DNA of 64,000 nucleotides from JARICQ01 sp964527205 (lineage in GTDB: Bacteria > Bacillota > Clostridia > Tissierellales > Tissierellaceae), in NCBI GenBank assembly GCA_964527205.1, contig CAZGQG010000003.1, forward strand, positions 28,624-92,623. Reading direction: 5' to 3'. The notes beneath the pieces are model-generated. The model was given only the letters and a program-made list of their open reading frames with translations, did not search any database and was not told the origin of the DNA. The position numbers and the translations under genes are program-made. Positions 24,318 through 31,853 of the stretch are shown one piece after another (positions within the stretch are counted from its first letter, which is position 1; the number at the start of each line of letters is the position of its first letter).

Positions 24318-26387
24318 TCAGTTAAATGTCAATTCTTTATCTACTCCCCTAAACATATCCTGGATTCTCTCCTTTATCTTCCTGTGCTTATCCAGATGAA
24401 GATTTGGATCCTCCTGGATAATCGCCCTAGCCTCCTCCTGAACTACCTTGAGTATGGCCACATCAGATATTAGATTGGCTACCTTAAGCTCAGGTATACC
24501 GTGCTGCCTGGTTCCAAAGAATTCTCCAGGTCCCCTAAGCTCTAAGTCCCTTTCAGATATTTCAAAGCCATCACTGGACCTTTGAAGGATTTTCATCCTT
24601 TCCATGGAGACTTCGTTTTTGCTTTCATTTATTAATATACAGTAGGATTGGTACTCTCCCCTACCTACCCTGCCCCTTAGCTGATGGAGCTGGGCCAGTC
24701 CAAATCTTTCTGCATTGTAGACAGCCATTATATTTGCATTAGGCACATTTACCCCTACCTCTATTACTGTGGTAGAAACCAGGATCTGTACCTTGCCACT
24801 CTTAAAGTCCTCCATAACCCGGTCCTTTTCCACTGGCTTCATTCTTCCGTGTAGGAGGCCAACCCTGTAGCCCTTAAATACCCTGTCCTTAAAATCCTTA
24901 TAAAGTTCCTCAGCTGAATTTACCCTTAACTTTTCGCTTTCCTCTATAAGGGGGCTTACTATGTAGGCCTGCCTGCCCTCTTGGATTTGCTTTTCTATAA
25001 AACTATTCATCCTGTCTATAAGCTCCTTGCCCACAGCATAGGTCTCTATTGGCTTTCTTCCTGGAGGCAATTCATCGATTATGGATATATCCAGGTCCCC
25101 ATAGATAATAAGGGCCAGGGTCCTAGGTATAGGTGTTGCCGTCATTACTATGGTATCTGGATTCCTGCCCTTGGCACTTAAAACTGCCCTTTGCTTGACC
25201 CCAAACCTATGTTGCTCATCCGTAATGGCCAGACCTAAATTTTTAAAGTCCACCCCATCCTGGATTATAGCGTGGGTTCCTACTAGGATATGGATTTCTC
25301 CATTTTTAAGCTCCTCTAGGATTCTCTTTTTTTCCTTTTCCCTAAGACTTCCTACCAAGAGTTCACATTTAACGTCCCTATCCTGGAAGAAGTCATTTAA
25401 GGCCTGGTGGTGCTGTCTGGCAAGTATTTCAGTTGGAGCCATCATTACGCTTTGGTAGCCGGATAGCTTGGCCTTAAGCATGGCTAGCACCGCTACAACC
25501 GTCTTTCCTGAGCCTACGTCTCCTTGCACAAGTCTATTCATCTGCTTATCTGATTCCATATCCTCTTCTATCTCCCTAAAGACCTTGGCCTGGGCCCCAG
25601 TAAGCTGGAAGGGAAGACTTTTTCGGAAGTCCTCTAGTTCTCCTAGTTCTTCAGATTTTTTAAAGACTATAATATCCTCACTATTTTGATTTTCCCTCTT
25701 TATACTAAACAAACCTAATTGAAGAGTAAGGAGTTCCTGAAAGGCCAGGGTTTTTCTTGCCTTTACAAGCATCTTAGCATCCTGTGGAAAATGTATATTT
25801 CTTACTGCCTCTTTTATCCCTAGGAGATTAAACTTATCCTTTAATTCCAGGGGTATGTACTCCTCCAGCAGGCCTATATGCTCATCTAGCAGGGTTCCCA
25901 TTATCTTTGAAATTTGATTGTTGCTAATGCCCTCTGTAAGTGGGTATACAGGATTTATCCTTCCAAGCTTTTTCATCTTATCTGCTTCTTCAAAGCTTGG
26001 GTTCATTATCTGTAGCTTCATACCGCTTCTACTTATCTTGCCATTTACTACCAGTTCCTGGCCAGTCCTAAATTGATGCTTGAGATACTCCTGATTAAAC
26101 CATACCAGCTCAGCAGAACCTGACTCATCCCTTACAGGGACCTTTAAAATACTCATCCTTCTCCTAGGCCTAAGAACTGTAGGGGGTCCTATAACCTGGA
26201 CCCTATGGCTTGATTTCTCCCCTAATTGGGATTGATTTATAAGAGCAAATTTAGATGTATCCTGGTAGTCCCTAGGAATAAAATAAAACAAATCTCTCAT
26301 AGTTAACACATTTAGTTTTTTAAACTTAGCTGCCCTTTTAGGACCTACTCCCCTAATGTATTGCACACTGCTTTCCAAATTTGCCAT
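24318..26387 (-). CDS. recG: ATP-dependent DNA helicase RecG
   Basis: Branched-DNA helicase that regresses stalled forks and processes Holliday junctions. The N-terminal helix-hairpin-like segment (VQYIRGVGPKRAAKFKKL) and OB-fold wedge precede helicase domains with Walker A GDVGSGKT, DEQH Walker B, TATPIPRTLAL and the QLRGRVGRGEYQSYC motif VI. The 689 residues are full length. A terminator-like hairpin separates it from the upstream fakA gene, and it leads the recG-rsmD-coaD group. Confidence 0.97.
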   Translation of the reverse strand: MANLESSVQYIRGVGPKRAAKFKKLNVLTMRDLFYFIPRDYQDTSKFALINQSQLGEKSSHRVQVIGPPTVLRPRRRMSILKVPVRDESGSAELVWFNQEYLKHQFRTGQELVVNGKISRSGMKLQIMNPSFEEADKMKKLGRINPVYPLTEGISNNQISKIMGTLLDEHIGLLEEYIPLELKDKFNLLGIKEAVRNIHFPQDAKMLVKARKTLAFQELLTLQLGLFSIKRENQNSEDIIVFKKSEELGELEDFRKSLPFQLTGAQAKVFREIEEDMESDKQMNRLVQGDVGSGKTVVAVLAMLKAKLSGYQSVMMAPTEILARQHHQALNDFFQDRDVKCELLVGSLREKEKKRILEELKNGEIHILVGTHAIIQDGVDFKNLGLAITDEQHRFGVKQRAVLSAKGRNPDTIVMTATPIPRTLALIIYGDLDISIIDELPPGRKPIETYAVGKELIDRMNSFIEKQIQEGRQAYIVSPLIEESEKLRVNSAEELYKDFKDRVFKGYRVGLLHGRMKPVEKDRVMEDFKSGKVQILVSTTVIEVGVNVPNANIMAVYNAERFGLAQLHQLRGRVGRGEYQSYCILINESKNEVSMERMKILQRSSDGFEISERDLELRGPGEFFGTRQHGIPELKVANLISDVAILKVVQEEARAIIQEDPNLHLDKHRKIKERIQDMFRGVDKELTFN

Positions 26388-26412
26388 ATCTTCTCTCCCC
26401 TACCCAGATTTT

Positions 26413-26439
26413 AAAAAACCCTACCTAATAGGTAGAGTT
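26413..26439 (-). terminator. Terminator after fakA
   Basis: Stem arms at 26417-26426 and 26430-26439 (CTACCT/AGGTAG core, 3-nt loop) are followed on the minus strand by TTTTTT. It begins right after the fakA stop and ends the asp23-fakA transcript before recG. Confidence 0.75.
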
Positions 26440-26441
26440 TT

Positions 26442-28088
26442 CTATTCTAATGAAAATATATAATAATATAGAGGTTGTCCTCCGTAAATTAACTCCACAT
26501 CCATATCTTCATAGATATTGATTAACTTTTCTTCTAGTTCCTCTGCCAGTTCTTTTTCTATGTCACTTCCATAAATAATTGTTAGAAGTGAAGCATCCTC
26601 ATCTATCATCTTATCTAAAAGATCCTTGGCAACTGTATTTATATCCTTACCACTTGCTACTATATCTCCCTCATCAAGTCCTATAATATCATCCTTACTT
26701 ATCTTAGCCTTGTTGACCTCCGTATCCCTTACAGAATAGGTTACCTGTCCAGTTTTAACATAGGATATGGCCTGGATCATATTTTCCTTATTTTCTTCCC
26801 AGGAATCCTCTTCATGGAAGGCAAGTAGGGCAGATATACCCTGAGGTATTGACTTGGTTGGTATAACTACAACATTTCTCTTGCTCAGTTCTCTGGACTG
26901 CTCAGCTGCCAAGATTATATTGCTATTATTTGGGAGAATAAAGACATGCTCACCTCTAGTCTTGTCAATGGCCTTTAAGATATCCTCTGTACTTGGGTTC
27001 ATGGTTTGACCCCCAGATACAATAACATCTACATTTAAATCATTAAAGACATCGTCTATACCCTTACCTGTAGATATGGATATAAAGGAATAATCCTTAT
27101 CTATTTTTATCTCATCTTCACCACCATTGGCTTTTCTCTCTTCTAATTCAGATTTTAGGAGAACTTCCTCATGCTGGTATCTCATATTATCTATTTTTAT
27201 ATCTGACAATTCACCTAAATTAAGGGCCTTTTGAAGAATATTTCCTGGATCATTTGTATGAACATGAACCTTAATAATACCTTCTCCCCCAACTACCATA
27301 AGGGAATCCGTATCTATGGATAGCTCATCTCTAAAGCTTTCTATATCACTGTAGTCAGTATTTACTATGAATTCAGTGCAGTAGCCAAAGGCTATGTCCA
27401 AATCTTCATGGCTTCTAGCTTTTGTAAGAGAAATCTCTTCTTCCTTCTTTTCTATATGGGAAAAATCTTCCCTTCCTGAAAGAGCATAATAGGCTCCCTT
27501 AAGAATATAGATAAGACCCTTACCTCCAGCATCAACCACTCCCGCTTCCTTTAAGACCGGTAGCATATCTGGAGTTTTATCTAATACTTCTTCACCCTTT
27601 ATTATTACCTTATTTAAGAAGACCAATATATCATCTTCATCCTTTGCTATAGATAGGGCATAATCCCCACACTCTCTAGCTACAGTAAGGATAGTTCCCT
27701 CTGTAGGTTTCATAACTGCCTTATAGGCAGTGTTTGCAGCCTCTTTAAATGCTCTGGCCAAGGTATTTATTCCTACCTCATCCTGGCCTCCTAGTCCATT
27801 AGCAAATCCACGAAAAAGCTGGGATAGGATAACACCTGAGTTACCTCTAGCTCCCATAAGTGATCCATTAGATGTTGCCTGGGCTATTTCTGAAACACTT
27901 GTATCTTCTTTTTTAAGACCTTCTTTTATAGCTGAATTTACTGTTAATGACATGTTTGTACCTGTGTCTCCATCGGGAACAGGAAAAACATTTAAAGAGT
28001 TTACTTCCTCTTTGTTGTCTTCTAGGAGTTTAGCTCCACCCTTTAAGGCTTTTTTTAGCATCACTCCATTTAGAATTTCCATTTTCAA
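26442..28088 (-). CDS. fakA: Fatty acid kinase catalytic subunit FakA (YloV, DAK2 family)
   Basis: In Firmicutes FakA phosphorylates FakB-bound exogenous fatty acids to acyl-phosphates, which PlsX and PlsY feed into phospholipids. The dihydroxyacetone-kinase-like L domain has the PVPDGDTGTNM signature (36-46) and SNGSLMGARGNSGVILSQLFRG; a middle and a DegV-like C-terminal domain complete 548 residues. The start is TTG at 28088 with AGGAGGT 7 nt upstream. It follows the Asp23-family gene, the usual pair. No fakB gene is in the window. Confidence 0.93.
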   Translation of the reverse strand: MKMEILNGVMLKKALKGGAKLLEDNKEEVNSLNVFPVPDGDTGTNMSLTVNSAIKEGLKKEDTSVSEIAQATSNGSLMGARGNSGVILSQLFRGFANGLGGQDEVGINTLARAFKEAANTAYKAVMKPTEGTILTVARECGDYALSIAKDEDDILVFLNKVIIKGEEVLDKTPDMLPVLKEAGVVDAGGKGLIYILKGAYYALSGREDFSHIEKKEEEISLTKARSHEDLDIAFGYCTEFIVNTDYSDIESFRDELSIDTDSLMVVGGEGIIKVHVHTNDPGNILQKALNLGELSDIKIDNMRYQHEEVLLKSELEERKANGGEDEIKIDKDYSFISISTGKGIDDVFNDLNVDVIVSGGQTMNPSTEDILKAIDKTRGEHVFILPNNSNIILAAEQSRELSKRNVVVIPTKSIPQGISALLAFHEEDSWEENKENMIQAISYVKTGQVTYSVRDTEVNKAKISKDDIIGLDEGDIVASGKDINTVAKDLLDKMIDEDASLLTIIYGSDIEKELAEELEEKLINIYEDMDVELIYGGQPLYYYIFSLE

Positions 28089-28106
28089 TTATAGTACCTC
28101 CTTAAA

Positions 28107-28463
28107 CTACTTTTCAACTCTTATTCCCTGTACATGTACATTTATCTTATCCACTGTCATTCCAGTTAAATTCTCAACATTAAACTTAACCCTATCAATT
28201 ATGTTTTTTGCGACAACAGAAATCTTGATTCCATATTCCAATATTACATGTAAGTCTATTATTAATTTATTATCCTTAGAATATACCTTGATGCCCCTAG
28301 TTAAATGGTCCCATTTTAATAATTCAAACAAACCATCTGTAGCATTCTTAGTAGCCATACCCACTATGCCATAGCTTTCCATTGCAGATATTCCTGCTAA
28401 TCTAGCTATCACATTATCATCTATGCTTATTGTTCCATATTCAGTAGTTTCCTTGGCTGGCAT
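28107..28463 (-). CDS. Asp23/Gls24 family envelope stress protein (YloU)
   Basis: A 118-residue Asp23-domain protein (EYGTISIDDNVIARLAGISAMESYGIVGMA, followed by GIKVYSKDNKLIIDLHVILEYGIKI). Family members are membrane-associated or cytosolic proteins linked to envelope stress and are commonly encoded directly upstream of fakA. It begins behind GGAGGCGAT and has its own promoter at 28501-28529. Its molecular role is not established; the tight pairing suggests a link to fatty acid use or the envelope. Confidence 0.92.
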   Translation of the reverse strand: MPAKETTEYGTISIDDNVIARLAGISAMESYGIVGMATKNATDGLFELLKWDHLTRGIKVYSKDNKLIIDLHVILEYGIKISVVAKNIIDRVKFNVENLTGMTVDKINVHVQGIRVEK

Positions 28464-28500
28464 TAATAATCGCCTCCTTTTTAAAATATACCTATATTAT

Positions 28501-28529
28501 ATTTTACCCTAAATATTATAATAGTTCAA
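28501..28529 (-). promoter_or_regulatory. Promoter for asp23-fakA
   Basis: Minus-strand TTGAAC (28524-28529) and TAAAAT (28501-28506), 17-bp spacer, in the divergent gap shared with rpmB. Confidence 0.55.
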
Positions 28530-28611
28530 CACATTCTAGCTTATATTAAGTTTTTCTTATTTTTTAGTTGCTTTTTCCTTTAATCTTGTGTTAAAATGTA
28601 ATATGTTATTA

Positions 28612-28639
28612 TTGATAAAAATAATTATACTGTTATAGT
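28612..28639 (+). promoter_or_regulatory. rpmB promoter
   Basis: Plus-strand TTGATA (28612-28617) and TATAGT (28634-28639) with a 16-bp spacer, 30 nt before the start codon. Confidence 0.55.
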
Positions 28640-28669
28640 ATCGTTGCATCAATTAAGGAGGTGTTTTTC

Positions 28670-28861
28670 ATGGCTAAGGTTTGTGCTGTATGTTCAAAAG
28701 GAAAGGTATTTGGTAACAAGATTACTTTCTCAAATAGGAAGCTTAACAGAAGTTGGTCACCAAATCTAAGATCAGTAAGAGCTGTAGTAGATGGTAGAAC
28801 AAAGAGAATAAAAGTATGTACTAGATGTTTAAGATCTGGATATGTTGAAAGAGCATTATAA
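28670..28861 (+). CDS. rpmB: 50S ribosomal protein L28
   Basis: A 63-residue L28 beginning MAKVCAVCSKGKVFGNKITFSNRK. The CAVC and later CTRC pairs form the zinc site of the cysteine-containing L28 form. ATG at 28670 follows AAGGAGGTG; the GTG inside that ribosome site is not the start. It is monocistronic, with its own promoter and terminator, and divergent from asp23, the common Firmicutes layout. The L32 gene in this window also encodes the zinc-binding form. Confidence 0.97.
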   Translation: MAKVCAVCSKGKVFGNKITFSNRKLNRSWSPNLRSVRAVVDGRTKRIKVCTRCLRSGYVERAL

Positions 28862-28884
28862 GAAAAAACAAAATCAAATAAAAT

Positions 28885-28923
28885 AAGACTTGCCCATTAT
28901 CTACATAGGGCAAGTCTTTTTTA
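28885..28923. terminator. Bidirectional terminator between rpmB and thiN
   Basis: 11-bp perfect stem (28885-28895 with 28908-28918), 12-nt loop, then TTTTTTATTTTT on the plus strand. The minus strand also has a partly T-rich tail, so it can serve the convergent thiT-thiN transcript. Confidence 0.85.
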
Positions 28924-28926
28924 TTT

Positions 28927-29562
28927 TTAATCTTTTGATTGGATTATCAAGGCCTTTCCCCTGTGGATTTGTATACTTGCCCTATCCTCTATAATCTCAT
29001 TGCTTATACCCCGGGTAGACCCAAAGGGGATGTATTCCCTATGGAGATTGTAGAAAAATCCACTTAAGCTTACTTCCACCCCTGCATCATCTATGGCTAT
29101 TACAGAGACAAAGCTATCCTCTTCTTTTTCTAATTCCATATAGTCATCCAGGATGTAGATGGTGTTCTTATCATCTATGATCCTTGCAGAGACCTCTTCT
29201 TCTAACATTAAATTGAGCAGGAAGATATTTCCCAAACTATGGTCTATCCTATCCCCTGTTACAGCCATGAAAACTATGTCCCTATAGCCCTTGTCTATTA
29301 GGAACTTGGCTGCCAGTTCTGTATCCGTGTAATCCTTTATAGAGGAAAATTTGTGGATAGGGATATTCTTCTCCCTTACATAGGCTAGGTCATCCTGGCT
29401 TATGGAATCCAAATCACCAATTATAATATCTGGCCTCTTCTCCACAGCCCTTAGATGCCTAATGCCTCCATCTGCACAGGCAATGTAATCAGCCCTATCT
29501 AGGTTTTCCAAGAGCTTCTTATAATCATTTATATAGCCATTTGAAACTATTAATGCCTTCAT
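28927..29562 (-). CDS. thiN: Thiamine pyrophosphokinase
   Basis: Converts thiamine to thiamine pyrophosphate with ATP. The 211-residue protein has the ADGGIRHL and GDLDSI acidic motifs, KDYTDTELA and VTGDRIDHSLGNI, which define the catalytic domain, then the smaller beta-sandwich that binds thiamine (PFGSTRGISNEI). It is 7 nt downstream of thiT and therefore under the same TPP riboswitch. The pair forms a short salvage route: uptake followed by pyrophosphorylation. Confidence 0.95.
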   Translation of the reverse strand: MKALIVSNGYINDYKKLLENLDRADYIACADGGIRHLRAVEKRPDIIIGDLDSISQDDLAYVREKNIPIHKFSSIKDYTDTELAAKFLIDKGYRDIVFMAVTGDRIDHSLGNIFLLNLMLEEEVSARIIDDKNTIYILDDYMELEKEEDSFVSVIAIDDAGVEVSLSGFFYNLHREYIPFGSTRGISNEIIEDRASIQIHRGKALIIQSKD

Positions 29563-29569
29563 AAAATCA

Positions 29570-30115
29570 CTACCTAGCCTTTATATTTTGTTGGATTGGC
29601 TTCCATACTATACTTATCAATATAGCTGATACAATAAATTCTGGTATTAAATAGCTAGACTGATAGATGGCTGAAAAGAGCCATGGATTTTGCCCACCTG
29701 TATTTTGTCCAAAGAAGATTACCCCAGCCAGTAGATGGCAGATAAATCTTCCTCCTATGGCTAAAAATACTGGAACTACCGTATTAAATATATATCTATC
29801 CTTGTTTTTCTTATTTAAATTATAATAAATTCCTGCTAAACCTAAAACCCCAAAGGCTATAGGATACTCTAATATTACCTGGGCTGGTGAGAAAAACCAT
29901 CCACCCATTACTAATTTTAAGATACCAAAGGCAGCTCCTGCAATTACCCCTGGTGCCAAGCCCCATCTCATAGCAAATAGGATTATAGGTATCATGCTTC
30001 CTGCGGTTACAGATCCTCCATTAGGTGCCTGGTAAACCTTGATCCTACTCAGTACAAAGGCCAAGGCAATCATTATTCCTGCTTCCACTAACATCTTTGT
30101 TGTCCACTTTTTCAC
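29570..30115 (-). CDS. thiT: ECF transporter thiamine-binding subunit ThiT
   Basis: Membrane S-component that captures thiamine for an energy-coupling-factor transporter. The 181-residue protein has about six hydrophobic segments and family motifs (LSRIKVYQAPNGGSVTAGSMIPIILFAMRWG, shown in part, then VMGGWFFSPAQVILEYPIAF). The start is GTG at 30115 with GAGGAGG 7 nt upstream. The reading frame is open further upstream, but that region is the riboswitch terminator. The shared EcfA/EcfT components are not in the window. Confidence 0.93.
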   Translation of the reverse strand: MKKWTTKMLVEAGIMIALAFVLSRIKVYQAPNGGSVTAGSMIPIILFAMRWGLAPGVIAGAAFGILKLVMGGWFFSPAQVILEYPIAFGVLGLAGIYYNLNKKNKDRYIFNTVVPVFLAIGGRFICHLLAGVIFFGQNTGGQNPWLFSAIYQSSYLIPEFIVSAILISIVWKPIQQNIKAR

Positions 30116-30130
30116 TTTGCGTCCTCCTCT

Positions 30131-30166
30131 AAAATTAACAAAACCCATTACAGGTAGGTAATGGGT
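30131..30166 (-). terminator. Riboswitch-controlled terminator before thiT
   Basis: Stem ACCCATTAC (30158-30166) pairs with GTAATGGGT (30143-30151) around a 6-nt loop and is followed on the minus strand by TTTGTTAATTTT. It lies between the TPP aptamer and the thiT ribosome site and is the likely expression platform. Confidence 0.75.
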
Positions 30167-30182
30167 ATTTAAAGGCAAATAC

Positions 30183-30262
30183 ACACTTCCCTACGCTAGT
30201 ATTATCTAGTTCAGGTTTTAAGGGTCGTGAAATCACTCTCAGCAAAAGCTCCCCCAGTGTTA
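30183..30262 (-). ncRNA. TPP riboswitch (thi box)
   Basis: The minus strand carries the classic TPP aptamer landmarks in order: a P1 half ACACT, GGGGGAGC, CTGAGAGTGA, ACCCTTAAAACCTGA, the GATAATACTAGCGTAGGGAAGTG segment (shown broken by its parts GATAATACTAGC and GTAGGGAAGTG), and the closing AGTGT. It precedes thiT-thiN and is followed by an intrinsic terminator, so high TPP should stop transcription of thiamine uptake and activation. Confidence 0.95.
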
Positions 30263-30293
30263 ATTTTATATTTTATTTTTTTATTTCATCTAT

Positions 30294-30321
30294 ATTATAA
30301 CATATAGTTAATATTTTACAA
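30294..30321 (-). promoter_or_regulatory. Promoter for the TPP riboswitch-thiT-thiN unit
   Basis: Minus-strand TTGTAA (30316-30321) and TATAAT (30294-30299), 16-bp spacer. The -35 is built from the last leucine codon and the stop codon of rpe. Confidence 0.6.
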
Positions 30322-30963
30322 GTTTTTAAATTCTTGTATCCTAGCCACTATATCCTCTGCTTCAAATATTCCTGATCCAGAAACTAAAAGATCTGCTCCT
30401 AAATTCCTTATCTCCTTAGCATTTTCCAGCTTTATGCCTCCATCAACTTCAAGGATAATATCTAAGTTTCTATTGTCAATTATCTCACGAGTCTTAGAGA
30501 TCTTACCCTTCATAGCAGGTATAAAGGCCTGGCCACCAAAGCCTGGATTTACACTCATAATGAGGATAAGGTCTATATCATCCAATAAATAACCTATTGC
30601 TGAGAGAGGTGTTGCTGGGTTTAAGGAAATTCCAGCCCTTACTCCGTAGGACTTAATAAGTTGAATTGTCCTGTGAAGATGAGTAGTTGCTTCAGCATGA
30701 ACAGTGATTATATCTGCTCCTGCATCCACATAGTCCTTTATATATCTTTCTGGCTTGTCTACCATAAGATGAACATCAAAGGCTAGGTCTGTTATCTCTC
30801 TAATACTTTTTATAACTGGAGGTCCATAGCTTATATTTGGTACAAAGTTGCCATCCATAACATCCAGATGCAAATAATCTGCCCCAGCTTCTTCTAATTT
30901 TCTTATATCAGTCTTTAAATCAGCAAAATTAGCTGATAATAAAGAAGGTGCAATCATTACCAT
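30316..30963 (-). CDS. rpe: Ribulose-phosphate 3-epimerase
   Basis: Interconverts ribulose-5-phosphate and xylulose-5-phosphate in the pentose phosphate pathway. The 215-residue TIM barrel has IAPSLLSANFADL, HLDVMDGNFVPNISYGP (metal ligands), DVHLMV, ILIMSVNPGFGGQ and EVDGGIK. ATG at 30963 has AGGAGG 8 nt upstream and overlaps the rsgA stop by 7 nt, so the two are coupled. The stp-pknB-rsgA-rpe-thiN order is the usual Firmicutes one. Confidence 0.97.
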   Translation of the reverse strand: MVMIAPSLLSANFADLKTDIRKLEEAGADYLHLDVMDGNFVPNISYGPPVIKSIREITDLAFDVHLMVDKPERYIKDYVDAGADIITVHAEATTHLHRTIQLIKSYGVRAGISLNPATPLSAIGYLLDDIDLILIMSVNPGFGGQAFIPAMKGKISKTREIIDNRNLDIILEVDGGIKLENAKEIRNLGADLLVSGSGIFEAEDIVARIQEFKNL

Positions 30964-31841
30964 ACCTTATACCTCCTGTTTTTTTCAATCTCATCAACAA
31001 ACATCAAGTAATTATCATATCTTTCCCTTGATATTTTTTCTTCTTCTACTTGTTTCTTTACTTCGCATCCTGGCTCATTTCTATGGAGGCAGTTCATAAA
31101 CTTACATCCAGAGGAATATTTCTTTATCTCTGGAAAGTACTGGTCTAGTTCCCTTTCCTCTTCTATAAAGTCAATATCCAAGGAGCTAAAGCCTGGAGTA
31201 TCCAGTACATAGGTATCTTCCTTGAGGAAGAGTAATTCTGTATGCCTGGTAGTATGCTTACCTCTTTTATTTTTCTCACTTATTTCTCCAGTCTTAAGGT
31301 CATATTCTGGATTAATGGCATTGAGAAGGGTTGACTTCCCTACCCCAGAAGGCCCAGCAAAGACTGATACATTTCCTTCTAAACTAGCTGCCAGATCTTC
31401 TATACCCTGGCCTGTAATTACACTTGTCATTATAATCTTATAGCCAGCCTTTGCATAAATAGCCTTTATCTCTTCTGCCTTTTTGTAGTCTAAATCCACC
31501 TTATTTAGGCAAATTGTAATGTTGAGTCCCTCTGCCTCAGCCATGATTAAGAACCTATCTAAGAGCCATAGATTTACATCTGGTTTTTTAACACTCATAA
31601 CCACTATGGCCTGGCTTATATTAGCAACTGGAGGTCTTTTTAGGGAAGTCTTCCTAGGATATATTTCATCAATATAGCCATTGTTGTCTTCCTTGCTTAT
31701 TCTTATCCTAACCCTATCTCCAATAAGGGGAGTAATACCTTCTTCCCTAAAGTTACCACGAGCCCTACACTGTATAACTTCTTCCTTTGTATCTACATAA
31801 TAGAAACCACCAATTCCCTTAAGGATTATTCCATCTATCAT
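30957..31841 (-). CDS. rsgA: Ribosome small subunit-dependent GTPase RsgA
   Basis: Circularly permuted GTPase that checks late 30S maturation. An N-terminal OB fold is followed by G4 NKVD, then G1 GPSGVGKSTLLN and G3 DTPGF, and a C-terminal zinc domain (SSGCKFMNCLHRNEPGCEV, with Cys/Cys/His/Cys ligands). 294 residues. It sits directly downstream of the PASTA kinase gene, as in Bacillus and Clostridium, where it can be a kinase substrate; that link is inference here. Confidence 0.97.
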   Translation of the reverse strand: MIDGIILKGIGGFYYVDTKEEVIQCRARGNFREEGITPLIGDRVRIRISKEDNNGYIDEIYPRKTSLKRPPVANISQAIVVMSVKKPDVNLWLLDRFLIMAEAEGLNITICLNKVDLDYKKAEEIKAIYAKAGYKIIMTSVITGQGIEDLAASLEGNVSVFAGPSGVGKSTLLNAINPEYDLKTGEISEKNKRGKHTTRHTELLFLKEDTYVLDTPGFSSLDIDFIEEERELDQYFPEIKKYSSGCKFMNCLHRNEPGCEVKKQVEEEKISRERYDNYLMFVDEIEKNRRYKVW

Positions 31842-31853
31842 AAATTCCTCCTA

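Noticed and set aside
27730..28374. Long plus-strand frame antisense to fakA and the Asp23 gene
   Set aside because: It spans two real genes and their gap, and its composition is that of an antisense shadow.
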